39,642 bases of DNA from Gammaproteobacteria bacterium (GTDB taxonomy: Bacteria > Pseudomonadota > Gammaproteobacteria > Steroidobacterales > Woeseiaceae): assembly GCA_029884455.1 (NCBI GenBank), contig JAOUHU010000026.1, positions 1 to 39,642 on the forward strand, given 5' to 3'. The position numbers and the translations under genes were made by a program. Positions 18,656 to 26,141 of this stretch are shown one piece after another. Every line of letters starts with the position of its first letter. The first letter of the stretch is position 1. The notes under the pieces are model-generated. The model was not told where the DNA came from, did not search any database, and saw nothing but the letters and a program-made list of their open reading frames with translations.

Positions 18656-21091
18656 ATGCTGGATTACGAAAAACTCGGTGCCTTTTACCTTGGCAAGCGG
18701 GTCGATGAGCAGAGCGGTGCCACCACGGAAGAGGTCGTGTTGTACGACGCCAGGGACCTGACCACTCACGCGGTGATCATTGGTATGACCGGATCGGGCA
18801 AGACGGGGCTCGGCATCAGCCTGCTTGAAGAGGCTGCCATGGATCACATCCCGGTTATCGCCATCGATCCGAAAGGCGATCTTGGCAATATACTGCTGAC
18901 CTTTCCGGGGCTTGCCGCGAGTGACTTCCGACCATGGATTAATGCGCGCCAGGCCGCCGATAACGGGCAAAGCGAGGACGAATTCGCCGCCGCACAGGCT
19001 GAACTGTGGAAGCAAGGACTGGCGCAGTGGGGCCAGGACGGCGAGCGCATCGCGCGCATGCGCCAGAACGTCGACCTCGCCATTTACACACCTGGCAGTT
19101 CGGCGGGGTTGCCAATTTCTGTGCTGCAATCGTTCAATGCACCGTCACAGCAGCTAATTGATGATGCTGACCTGTACCGCGACCGCATCCAGGCGGTCGC
19201 CAGCGGCCTGCTGTCGCTATTGCGTATCGACGCCGATCCGGTCTCCAGTCGCGAGCACATTCTTATTTCGCGTCTGCTTGACCATAACTGGCAGCAGCGC
19301 CGTGATCTCGGCGTCGCGGAACTCATCGCCGCAATCCAGAATCCGCCCCTGCAAAAGGTCGGTGTCATGGATATCGACTCCTTTTACCCGGCGAAAGAGC
19401 GTTTCGCACTGGCAATGAAACTGAATAATTTGCTGGCTGCGCCTGGCTTCGCCGCCTGGACCCAGGGTGTGCCGTTGAATGCAGGCCGACTGTTATATAC
19501 CGATGCCGGTAAGCCGCGCATCTCGGTGCTGTCGATTGCGCATCTTGATGACACGGAGCGCATGTTTTTTGTTGCCATGCTTTTGAACGAGCTGATCGGC
19601 TGGATGCGGGCGCAACCTGGCACCGCGAGTTTGAGAGCAATCCTGTACATGGACGAGATCTTTGGTTTTGTGCCGCCGGTCGAGAACCCGCCCTCGAAAA
19701 AACTCTTGCTGACACTACTGAAGCAAGCGCGTGCGTATGGCCTCGGGGTAGTGCTGGCGACACAGAACCCGGTCGATCTCGATTATCGTGGCCTGTCCAA
19801 TACGGGCACCTGGATGATCGGGCGCCTGCAAACCGAGCGCGACAAGGCGCGTGTGATGGAGGGCCTGGAAGGCATCAGCCATGGCGGCGCATTTGACCGG
19901 CAGAAAATGGAGCAGGTTATCGCCGGGCTCGGCAAGCGGCGCTTCCTGTTGCATAACGTGCACGAAGATGCCCCGGTGGTTTTCAATACGCGCTGGGCGA
20001 TGTCCTACCTTGCGGGGCCATTGACCCGGGAGCAGATCCGAAGACTGGTTGCCGCTACCGTTACCGTGACCGAGGATGCTGCACCGGCGGATACGGCTGC
20101 GCCTGCCGTTGCTATTGCGAGCACGAATTCCAATGCCCCGTTGTTGCCACCGGGCATTGAACAGTATTTCGTGGCGGGGCATGGCGATGGGCTCGTTTAC
20201 TATCCACGCCTGCTGGCAGTAACTGATGTGGCATTCAGCAATGCGCGGTACCGGGTGGACGATCGTCGCGAAACCACTTATATCGCAGAGTTCGACGCGG
20301 GCGCGCTGGCGATCCACTGGGATGCTGCCGAAAAATTGCCAATCACTGCGGCGCAACTGCAGCGGGATGCCAATCCGGCGGCGCTGTTCACCGAATGTCC
20401 TGCAAGCGCCCTGCAAGTGAAAAATTATTCGCAGTGGCAAAAGCAGCTGCATGACTGGCTGCGGAAAAATGAATCCGTCACGCTGTATCAGCACAAACAG
20501 CTGGGCGTGGTCTCGGAACCTGGCGAGACGGAGGGCCGGTTTCGCAGTCGACTGCAGGTCCTAGCCAATGAACGGCGGGATGCTGCGGTTAGCAAAATTC
20601 GGCAACGGTATGCGGGCAAGGCGGCAACGCTTGAAAATCGTCTGCTGCGCGCCGAGCAGGCGATTCAGCGCGAACAGCAGCAGGCGTCGACACAAAACGT
20701 GAGCACGGCGATTTCCTTCGGCACGGCGATACTGGGCGCGGTTTTGGGTCGCAAACGCCTGAGTGCAACAACCGCCAGCAAACTGGGCACTGCCATGAAT
20801 CGTGCCGGTGGTGCACGCAAACAGGCGGGGGACGTCGCGCGCGCCCGCCAGACGGCGGACGCAGTGCGTGCCGACCTGGTCGAATTAAGCAGCGCGCTGG
20901 AGGCGGAAATAGCGGCATTGGGCGGCGCTTTCAGTGCGCAGGACGAGCCACTGGTCGAGATTCCGATCCGGCCGAAAGCCACAGATGTCCACATATCGCT
21001 GATTGCTCTTGTGTGGCTGCCTTACAGGGCGGATGATGTCAGCGGCAATACGCGATCTGGATCGCAACCAAAACTACAACCAGCATGGTAA
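18656..21091 (+). CDS. HerA/DUF87-like P-loop ATPase
   Basis: Translation starts at ATG 18656 after GGGAGGAAT; the product is 811 residues. Walker A is GMTGSGKT at residues 43-50. The following block (IPVIAIDPKGDLGNILLTFP) and the Walker B AILYMDEIFGF are typical of the HerA/FtsK-related DUF87 ATPase superfamily. The conserved VVLATQNPVDLDYRGLSNTG block supplies the sensor and arginine elements. The C-terminal third holds a charged coiled coil (about residues 625-675), a small Ala/Gly hydrophobic stretch and a second coil. No nuclease (NurA) or SIR2 partner is adjacent. The DNA or protein substrate is unknown. It lies between tRNA genes that are contiguous in E. coli. Confidence 0.88.
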   Translation: MLDYEKLGAFYLGKRVDEQSGATTEEVVLYDARDLTTHAVIIGMTGSGKTGLGISLLEEAAMDHIPVIAIDPKGDLGNILLTFPGLAASDFRPWINARQAADNGQSEDEFAAAQAELWKQGLAQWGQDGERIARMRQNVDLAIYTPGSSAGLPISVLQSFNAPSQQLIDDADLYRDRIQAVASGLLSLLRIDADPVSSREHILISRLLDHNWQQRRDLGVAELIAAIQNPPLQKVGVMDIDSFYPAKERFALAMKLNNLLAAPGFAAWTQGVPLNAGRLLYTDAGKPRISVLSIAHLDDTERMFFVAMLLNELIGWMRAQPGTASLRAILYMDEIFGFVPPVENPPSKKLLLTLLKQARAYGLGVVLATQNPVDLDYRGLSNTGTWMIGRLQTERDKARVMEGLEGISHGGAFDRQKMEQVIAGLGKRRFLLHNVHEDAPVVFNTRWAMSYLAGPLTREQIRRLVAATVTVTEDAAPADTAAPAVAIASTNSNAPLLPPGIEQYFVAGHGDGLVYYPRLLAVTDVAFSNARYRVDDRRETTYIAEFDAGALAIHWDAAEKLPITAAQLQRDANPAALFTECPASALQVKNYSQWQKQLHDWLRKNESVTLYQHKQLGVVSEPGETEGRFRSRLQVLANERRDAAVSKIRQRYAGKAATLENRLLRAEQAIQREQQQASTQNVSTAISFGTAILGAVLGRKRLSATTASKLGTAMNRAGGARKQAGDVARARQTADAVRADLVELSSALEAEIAALGGAFSAQDEPLVEIPIRPKATDVHISLIALVWLPYRADDVSGNTRSGSQPKLQPAW

Positions 21092-21101
21092 GGGGATACG
21101 A

Positions 21102-21374
21102 ATGAAAGACCGAATGAAACTGTTGGCCGTCGTGCTCAGCGTAATGCTTGCGGCAGCGTGCAGCAAGGAAGAGGCATCGTCCGGCACGGATGCAGCGATG
21201 GACCAGGCCGGTGAGCTTGTCGAAGAAGCAGCGGAAGCGACTGAAGACATGATGCATGACGCTGGCGAAATGGCTGAAGAAGCAATGGATGACGCTGCCG
21301 AGATGGCGGAAGACGCCATGGACGATGCGGCCGAGGTAGTTGAAGAAGCTGCGGAAGAAGTAAGCGGAGAGTAA
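21102..21374 (+). CDS. Small acidic lipoprotein with 11-residue repeats
   Basis: The 90-residue product starts at ATG 21102, preceded by AAGGGGATA. A signal peptide ends in the lipobox LAAAC, giving a mature lipoprotein of about 70 residues made almost wholly of Glu, Asp, Ala and Met. The mature part contains tandem 11-residue units: EMAEEAMDDAA, EMAEDAMDDAA and EVVEEAAEEVS, with less regular units before them. Undecad periodicity favours a long amphipathic or right-handed coiled helix. The protein is strongly acidic. It is probably transcribed with the ATPase gene (10-bp gap). Function is unknown; envelope spacer or chaperone-like roles are speculation. Confidence 0.82.
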   Translation: MKDRMKLLAVVLSVMLAAACSKEEASSGTDAAMDQAGELVEEAAEATEDMMHDAGEMAEEAMDDAAEMAEDAMDDAAEVVEEAAEEVSGE

Positions 21375-21456
21375 CAGCGCGACCCAGCCAACGTGCAATA
21401 AGAGAAACGGTTAACTATGAATACGGAGAGCCGGCCGCGAGGTTGACTTTTCGTTT

Positions 21457-22647
21457 TCAGAGAGCGGCGACGTCGACTACGGCCGTCTCGATACTAGTGC
21501 TATCAGCGGATGACTGTGTCCATGCGAAAATCAATTGCGAGCCTCGACGCGCCATTTGCGGCACTGACAGTGCGCTCGCGTACGCAACCAGCCGTACCGG
21601 TCCGGACGATCCGTCCGTCGACAGGCGCTGCGCACGTACGGCAAAGATCCCGGGCTCGACTGACGCCAACCAACTGACGGCGACGTCACCGTTCGGCAAC
21701 ATTTCCACGCCAACACGTCCGAGGGTTTCGCCGCGTGCAATTTCGATCGGGGCCGCGAAGCTCTTGCCGCTGTCGGTAGAAACGGCGAGTTGCACGAGCG
21801 GTTCGATCGTGGCGGTAAACCAGGCGACCGCTACGTGCTCGTTGTCAGCTGCAATGGACGGGCCGTTTACCGGGCAGCCATCGATTTGCCAGTTGTCGTG
21901 CGCGACCGGCACCCCGGACTGCCAGTAGCCATCAATGGATCGTGTCACATAAATATCCCGGATCTCGTTGACGCTGCGATCGCGATACACGGCAATTGGA
22001 CCTGAGGCGGCGATTGCGACATCGGTCTGGCAGCAGTCGCAGACAAGCTCATCGACAAGCTGCGTGCTGCTGCGCAGGCTCATGCCGTTGGCAACCGGAT
22101 CTGCGCCGACCTCGTTGACCGTCTTGCGACCGTCAAGCCACAGCAGGCCGGCGGCACCATCGGCGGGATAAATTGACACGAAACCGTGCTCGGTGTCGGT
22201 GCCGTCGTCGTGCGGTGTGCTGGCGCTCGACCAGCTTCTGCCGGCGTCGTGCGATTCGGCCAGGGCGATATCGTAGGCATGCGCATGAGCGCCGGACATC
22301 ACCAGCCAATGTGCGACGAGGCGTCCCTTTCCGAGCGGCACAACCGAGGGCAGGTCAGCCCAGTTCACGAACAGGTTCTTGCCCTGGACCACAGTTGCTT
22401 CCTCGCCCCAGGCATTGTCGGCGTAGCGGGCATAGCGCAGTGCTGCGGGGGCGCCATTAACACCGCCGGGTTGCAGCCAACTGATAATCAGTTCATCACC
22501 TGCTCCGCCGGAAAGCCGCGGACTGGTTGCCAAGTCGCTTGTCGGCGCGGGCAACCGGATGACGGTATACGCGGGCGGCGATTTTTCGGAGCAGCCAGCA
22601 ACGGTGTACAGAAGTGTGACCGCGAGCAAGAAATTAATCGTTTTCAC
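21457..22647 (-). CDS. Sialidase/BNR-propeller-like lipoprotein
   Basis: The 396-residue protein starts with a lipoprotein signal (LLAVTLLYTVAGC, lipobox VAGC). Repeats such as IALAESHDAGRSWSSASTP and LAVSTDSGKSFAAPIEIA are Asp-box (SxDxGxxW/F) motifs of six-bladed propellers in the sialidase superfamily. The cysteine cluster CDCC and IDGCPVNGPSIA recur in related exo-alpha-sialidase-annotated proteins. I do not see the full arginine triad and Tyr/Glu nucleophile of true sialidases, so enzymatic activity is not established. The gene converges with the acidic lipoprotein gene and diverges from the tRNA-Cys gene, whose promoter region overlaps its start. Confidence 0.85.
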   Translation of the reverse strand: MKTINFLLAVTLLYTVAGCSEKSPPAYTVIRLPAPTSDLATSPRLSGGAGDELIISWLQPGGVNGAPAALRYARYADNAWGEEATVVQGKNLFVNWADLPSVVPLGKGRLVAHWLVMSGAHAHAYDIALAESHDAGRSWSSASTPHDDGTDTEHGFVSIYPADGAAGLLWLDGRKTVNEVGADPVANGMSLRSSTQLVDELVCDCCQTDVAIAASGPIAVYRDRSVNEIRDIYVTRSIDGYWQSGVPVAHDNWQIDGCPVNGPSIAADNEHVAVAWFTATIEPLVQLAVSTDSGKSFAAPIEIARGETLGRVGVEMLPNGDVAVSWLASVEPGIFAVRAQRLSTDGSSGPVRLVAYASALSVPQMARRGSQLIFAWTQSSADSTSIETAVVDVAAL

Positions 22648-22672
22648 GGCAGCATTATGCGGCGTTCGACGG

Positions 22673-22678
22673 TATACT
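22673..22678 (+). promoter_or_regulatory. Candidate -10 box for the tRNA-Cys/tRNA-Leu unit
   Basis: TATACT at 22673-22678 matches five of six -10 consensus bases. It is placed to start transcription about 10 bases before the tRNA-Cys gene. No good -35 hexamer is visible at 16-18 bp, so this is a weak call based on position and the -10 box. Confidence 0.4.
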
Positions 22679-22695
22679 GCGACGCCTGCAGCCGG

Positions 22696-22769
22696 GGCTA
22701 GGTGGCAGAGTGGCTATGCAGCGGACTGCAACTCCGCGTACGCCGGTTCGATTCCGACCCTAGCCTCCA
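22696..22769 (+). tRNA. tRNA-Cys (anticodon GCA)
   Basis: The 74-base gene has the acceptor stem GGCTAGG with CCTAGCC, the anticodon arm GCGGA-CTGCAAC-TCCGC with anticodon GCA, the T-loop TTCGATT and an encoded CCA. The second T-stem pair is a C-A mismatch (GCCGG with CCGAC), which is unusual; all other stems pair. It corresponds to E. coli cysT. Confidence 0.95.
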
Positions 22770-22784
22770 TTTTTCTGATATCGC

Positions 22785-22871
22785 GCCCGGATGGCGGAAT
22801 AGGTAGACGCAACGGACTTAAAATCCGTTGGCCGAAAGGCCGTGCCGGTTCGAGTCCGGCTCTGGGCACCA
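22785..22871 (+). tRNA. tRNA-Leu (anticodon TAA)
   Basis: The 87-base class II tRNA has the acceptor stem GCCCGGA with TCTGGGC (one G-T pair), the anticodon arm ACGGA-CTTAAAA-TCCGT with anticodon TAA, a long variable arm (TTGGCCGAAAGGCCG), the T-arm GCCGGTTCGAGTCCGGC and an encoded CCA. It lies 15 bp after tRNA-Cys and corresponds to E. coli leuZ. Confidence 0.97.
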
Positions 22872-22885
22872 ATAAATACAAGAAC

Positions 22886-23254
22886 TTACGACAACGGAGA
22901 AGCAACAGTCCGTTTCATGGTCACTCCGAGTTTTGGACAATGCGCCCAGACCGCGCCAACGGAACCGAGCAGCTGTCGAAGATACTGTTGACCTTCCATC
23001 TCGCCGACGTTCGCGACAAGCAAAAAGGGCCGGTCGATGAACTGCTGCGGCCCGCCCGATCGAATCAGTTGCCGCAGGGCGTTACGCCCATTTGGGGTTT
23101 TCATTTGACGGTGCAGAGCTTCAATCAGAAGCGGCGAAGCAGCGGTAACAACTAGATCCATTTCCTGCCCCGAGAATTCTCCAGTGCTAGCCAACTGATC
23201 AAGACTCGCTGCGCCCCTGCCAAATCGATCAGACTCTTTAGGTCCATTTCTCAT
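22886..23254 (-). CDS. Hypothetical protein, possibly a DUF937-like fragment
   Basis: From the ATG at 23254 the frame gives 122 residues; an upstream alternative start adds 19 without conserved sequence. The stretch MDLVVTAASPLLIEALHRQM, followed by KTPNGRNALRQLI and GQQYLRQLLGS, resembles the alpha-helical DUF937 family, which is usually longer and glycine-rich. The C-terminal 25 residues look unrelated and end 15 bp from tRNA-Leu. Low-complexity start, no clear ribosome site and partial homology suggest a degraded gene. I cannot exclude a chance frame. Confidence 0.35.
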   Translation of the reverse strand: MRNGPKESDRFGRGAASLDQLASTGEFSGQEMDLVVTAASPLLIEALHRQMKTPNGRNALRQLIRSGGPQQFIDRPFLLVANVGEMEGQQYLRQLLGSVGAVWAHCPKLGVTMKRTVASPLS

Positions 23255-23427
23255 CGTTCTTGTAGTTGGCCTTGTCGGCCACGATAGACGCTGAGGGGGG
23301 ACACGCGACATCTGGCTGATTCGCCGTCCGAATCGGTGGAATCACCTTTGTTTGCGGCGAATCTAGCACATGGGTCTCAAAAGTGAACCGTAGACGCCCA
23401 ATTGGATTGGTTGTAATCAAAAGTAAG

Positions 23428-23453
23428 AAACCCCGCCATAAAGGGCGGGGTTT
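23428..23453 (-). terminator. Intrinsic terminator after the broken protease gene
   Basis: AAACCCCGCC and GGCGGGGTTT form a stem around the loop ATAAAG/CTTTAT. On the minus strand the hairpin is followed by TTTCTTACTTTTG, a T-rich tail. It sits about 45 bp beyond the stop of the leftward protease gene. Confidence 0.85.
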
Positions 23454-23499
23454 CGAGCGGCGACCGATTGACTGTGGTCAATTCGAATCCTTGCACGGA

Positions 23500-25047
23500 T
23501 TACTCTTGCTCGACCCAGGAATTGATGCCCATGGGCTGCTCGTCGACACCGTTCGTCCAGAGGTAACCATTGGTCCAGAGGTAGCCGTCGAGGCCCATCA
23601 GGTAGTAGTTGCCATTCGTGTCCTTGTTGGCACGGCCGCCGAAGTGACGAGTTCCGGCGAGGTCCGCGTTAATGTCGAGACCTCGGTTGGCACAGGCATA
23701 ATTTGTCGATGCCACGGAATTCTCTGCGCTGACGAGGCCGGCGCCTTGCTGGAACACGGACGCGGCCAGCATGCCATCGGGTTTAACGGCCGGGCGTGCG
23801 CCGCTCATGGGCTTGCACTTGACCTGGTCCGGGGTCAGCGATGGCTCGGCTTCGAGCATCAGAGCAACAACGCCGCTGACAATAGCTGCAGACTGCGACG
23901 TGCCGGACATGCAGTAATACGAATTACCGTCGTGGAAGTTCTTGTGTTCTTTCGGGATGCGGTTCTTCTTGTCCATGACGCCGAGCAGGCGATCGCCCGG
24001 GGCGATCACTTCCGGCTTCACGAAACCTTCATACGTTGGGCCAGCGGCCGAGAAGCTCGCGATGCGATCGTCCGATTCGTCGAGCGGCGTTCGGTTGTCC
24101 GTCATCGCGCCGACGGTAATGACGTAGGGCACATTGCCGGGGACGCCGACCGTCATCGCATCCGGCCCGGTATTGCCGGCCGAGGCGACAACGACGATGC
24201 CCGCGCGCCAGGCTTCCATGACCGCCTGGTTCAGCGGGTCGTCCCAGTAATGCGACTGGGGCGGCGCCGACAACGACAGGTTCAGGACGCGGATGCCATA
24301 AACATCCTTGTTTTGTAACACCCAGTCAATGCCGCGGATTACGTCGAGGTACGTGCCGTGACCAAATTCGTCGAACGCCTTCACTGCGACCAGCGACACA
24401 CCGGGGGCGACACCATTCCAGTTCGGCGCATTGCCCGAACCCTGCGTCTTGCGTGAAGACAGGATAATGGAGGTAACATGGCTGCCGTGGCCGTTGTCGT
24501 CCTCCGCATCATCGGCATCCCCCTCGACGTTATTGATCGCGTCGTCGGTACACAGTACGCGCTCGGTGCCGTCGTAGTCCTTGCGCAGCCAGTTCTTGCC
24601 GCCACCCGAACTCCAGACACCGGTGTCCAGCACGGTCACGGTTACGCCAGCACCCGTTATACCGCCTGCGTGTAATGTATCGGCGCCGACCTGGTGCACG
24701 TAGTGTGTATTACGCGCCTTCTTGTCGACCTTCTGGTTATCGCCACTAGTTGCCACGGATGGAACGAACTCCGTACGACACCCTTCGAGGAATTCGACAA
24801 CGATGGAGTGCGCCTCCTGGTCGAGGTCGATATTCTGCAGGAATTCGATTTCCAGAATCTGGGCGTCGCCGGGGGCGATGCGGCGTCGCTTGATGTCGGC
24901 GTGCCAGTTGTCAGCAACCGTGGCGATCGGGGCATCGCGGTAGTCGACGAAGATGTCTCTGCTGCCCAGCTTCAGCTTCCTGAGCTGCCCATTTGCTTCT
25001 GGCCAATTAAGCGAAACTTCGCCGATCGTAATGTCGTCTGTGCCCAA
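23500..25047 (-). CDS. S8 subtilisin-like protease, catalytic part of a gene broken by in-frame stops
   Basis: This 515-codon frame holds a complete S8 catalytic domain: the Asp motif VTVLDTGVW, the His motif NGHGSHV, the Asn region VASAGNTGPD and the Ser motif MSGTSQSAA. It ends with two GYLWTN units and INSWVEQE, like the paralogue at 33158. The first 95 residues are a second copy of the domain found in the upstream piece. There is no signal peptide and no ribosome site; the first usable codon is a TTG, and the frame continues upstream in phase through a TAG at 25069 and a TAA at 25105 into the secretion-signal piece. So this is most likely the 3' part of one inactivated gene rather than an independent cytosolic protease. 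Confidence 0.75.
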   Translation of the reverse strand: MGTDDITIGEVSLNWPEANGQLRKLKLGSRDIFVDYRDAPIATVADNWHADIKRRRIAPGDAQILEIEFLQNIDLDQEAHSIVVEFLEGCRTEFVPSVATSGDNQKVDKKARNTHYVHQVGADTLHAGGITGAGVTVTVLDTGVWSSGGGKNWLRKDYDGTERVLCTDDAINNVEGDADDAEDDNGHGSHVTSIILSSRKTQGSGNAPNWNGVAPGVSLVAVKAFDEFGHGTYLDVIRGIDWVLQNKDVYGIRVLNLSLSAPPQSHYWDDPLNQAVMEAWRAGIVVVASAGNTGPDAMTVGVPGNVPYVITVGAMTDNRTPLDESDDRIASFSAAGPTYEGFVKPEVIAPGDRLLGVMDKKNRIPKEHKNFHDGNSYYCMSGTSQSAAIVSGVVALMLEAEPSLTPDQVKCKPMSGARPAVKPDGMLAASVFQQGAGLVSAENSVASTNYACANRGLDINADLAGTRHFGGRANKDTNGNYYLMGLDGYLWTNGYLWTNGVDEQPMGINSWVEQE

Positions 25048-25068
25048 ATTTGGCAGCGACCACTTAAT

Positions 25069-25107
25069 CTACTTGTCCTTGAACTCGCGAAATTCGAGCC
25101 CCGATTA
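25069..25107 (-). other. Two in-frame stop codons interrupting the protease gene
   Basis: On the minus strand the reading frame of the N-terminal piece meets TAA (25107-25105) and then, 12 codons on, TAG (25071-25069), and then continues without frameshift into the catalytic piece. Aligning the interrupted second domain copy with the intact first copy (FEDNKFRWLVTNTGSSTVTI against FKDK-stop-IKWSLPNLGTDDITI) places the TAG exactly on a Lys codon, one base from AAG. The domain spacing is otherwise preserved. Confidence 0.85.
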
Positions 25108-25785
25108 TCGGCAATCCATTTCGCGCGGCACGAATTCAAGCGAACAGCCCTCTTCGAAATAGAGCGATATCGAGTAGTTAGCCTCCGCCCAGTCAATATC
25201 GGCGTCAAACTCGAATCTGAGTTCTGCGGTTTGCCCGGGTGCCAGTTGCCGGCGCCGGACGTCGTCGTGCCAGTTATCGACGATCTGTACGTACGGTGGT
25301 TCCGCCTGCGCCGTCCAGATGTCCGCACCATTGAGCTTTATCTTCTTCAGTGTGCTGTTCGTCGTCGGCCACGAGACAGACAGTGATCCTATCGTTACGG
25401 TTGAGCTTCCCGTATTGGTCACGAGCCAGCGAAACTTGTTGTCCTCAAATATCGTTCCTGTGCCGCTGACGCCACAAATTGAAGATGTCGATACGGAGGT
25501 GTCCTCGTAAATGCGGCGCACGGCGTCATTTCGCTGGAGCTGTTGGCGCTGCGCCGTAGTCAACTGCGCGCCGACCGCTCGAATGATCAACAGTTCATGC
25601 GTAACCAGTCCACCCGACTCCAGGACGGCATGCGCGGTGCTCTCGGCAGAATCGGACTGAACGATATAGCTCTTGCTGACTTCTACCGCGAAATCGTGGC
25701 TGCCGGGCTGCACGGCGCACGATGCGACGCCCATAACTACCAGGGAGGTCGAGAAGACCTTAAGCAATATTCGTTTCACGTCCAT
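25105..25785 (-). CDS. N-terminal piece of the broken S8 protease: signal peptide, propeptide, beta domain
   Basis: The 226-codon frame starts with a lipoprotein-like signal (VFSTSLVVMGVASC). A propeptide of the inhibitor I9 kind follows at about residues 36-98 (SYIVQSDSAESTAHAVLESG, then DAVRRIYEDTSV), closely matching the propeptide of the downstream paralogue (SYIVQG, GVRRIYDNGSV). Next comes a beta-rich domain of about 115 residues (from SICGVSG to EGCSLEFVP), of which a second copy opens the next frame. The frame ends at a TAA. With that stop the protein would be a secreted propeptide with no protease; read through, it gives a 761-codon multidomain protease. The paralogue at 33158 lacks both beta domains. 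Confidence 0.75.
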   Translation of the reverse strand: MDVKRILLKVFSTSLVVMGVASCAVQPGSHDFAVEVSKSYIVQSDSAESTAHAVLESGGLVTHELLIIRAVGAQLTTAQRQQLQRNDAVRRIYEDTSVSTSSICGVSGTGTIFEDNKFRWLVTNTGSSTVTIGSLSVSWPTTNSTLKKIKLNGADIWTAQAEPPYVQIVDNWHDDVRRRQLAPGQTAELRFEFDADIDWAEANYSISLYFEEGCSLEFVPREMDCR

Positions 25786-26141
25786 GGTTCCAGTGCCTCG
25801 TGCGATGTCGACGGCAGTGCCGAAGACGTTGGAATTTCCAGGACTCTATTTGGCCATCACCAGGAGTTACGTGGACGTGCGCAGGGATGTTGAGCTGCCC
25901 GGGAGGTATGAAACCGGTGCCATAATGTTGCGGTTAAGTCGGTGGGAACAAAATAGCTATGCACGCAATGTCAATCAGGGATACGCAGGGTCGGAATATG
26001 TGCGCGACAGTAGGTACGTGCGAAAGTTTCTGCCTTTTGCGTGGCGTGTGACCGAAGTCTCGATATCAAACGCTGGTCATTGCCCGCCGTCCCGACCGCC
26101 TATACGATGCTTGACGTCATTTACCGTTCGTGAAAAATCAT
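25786..26141. other. Intergenic region between divergent protease and EAL genes
   Basis: This stretch of about 350 bases separates the start of the broken protease (minus) from the first EAL gene (plus). I see no gene with coding character, no tRNA, no strong sigma-70 promoter and no CRP-type palindrome. It presumably contains both divergent promoters. Confidence 0.5.

Noticed and set aside
18656..21091. HerA-like ATPase as part of a HerA-NurA or HerA-SIR2 defence pair
   Set aside because: No NurA, SIR2, DUF4297 or other nuclease gene is adjacent; the neighbours are tRNA and lipoprotein genes.
21457..22647. Calling the propeller lipoprotein a true sialidase
   Set aside because: Asp boxes are present, but I could not place the arginine triad and catalytic Tyr/Glu, so only the fold is claimed.
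22785..22871. tRNA-Leu as integration site of a genomic island
   Set aside because: No integrase gene and no repeat of the tRNA 3' end were found within the window; the neighbouring minus-strand fragment alone is not enough.
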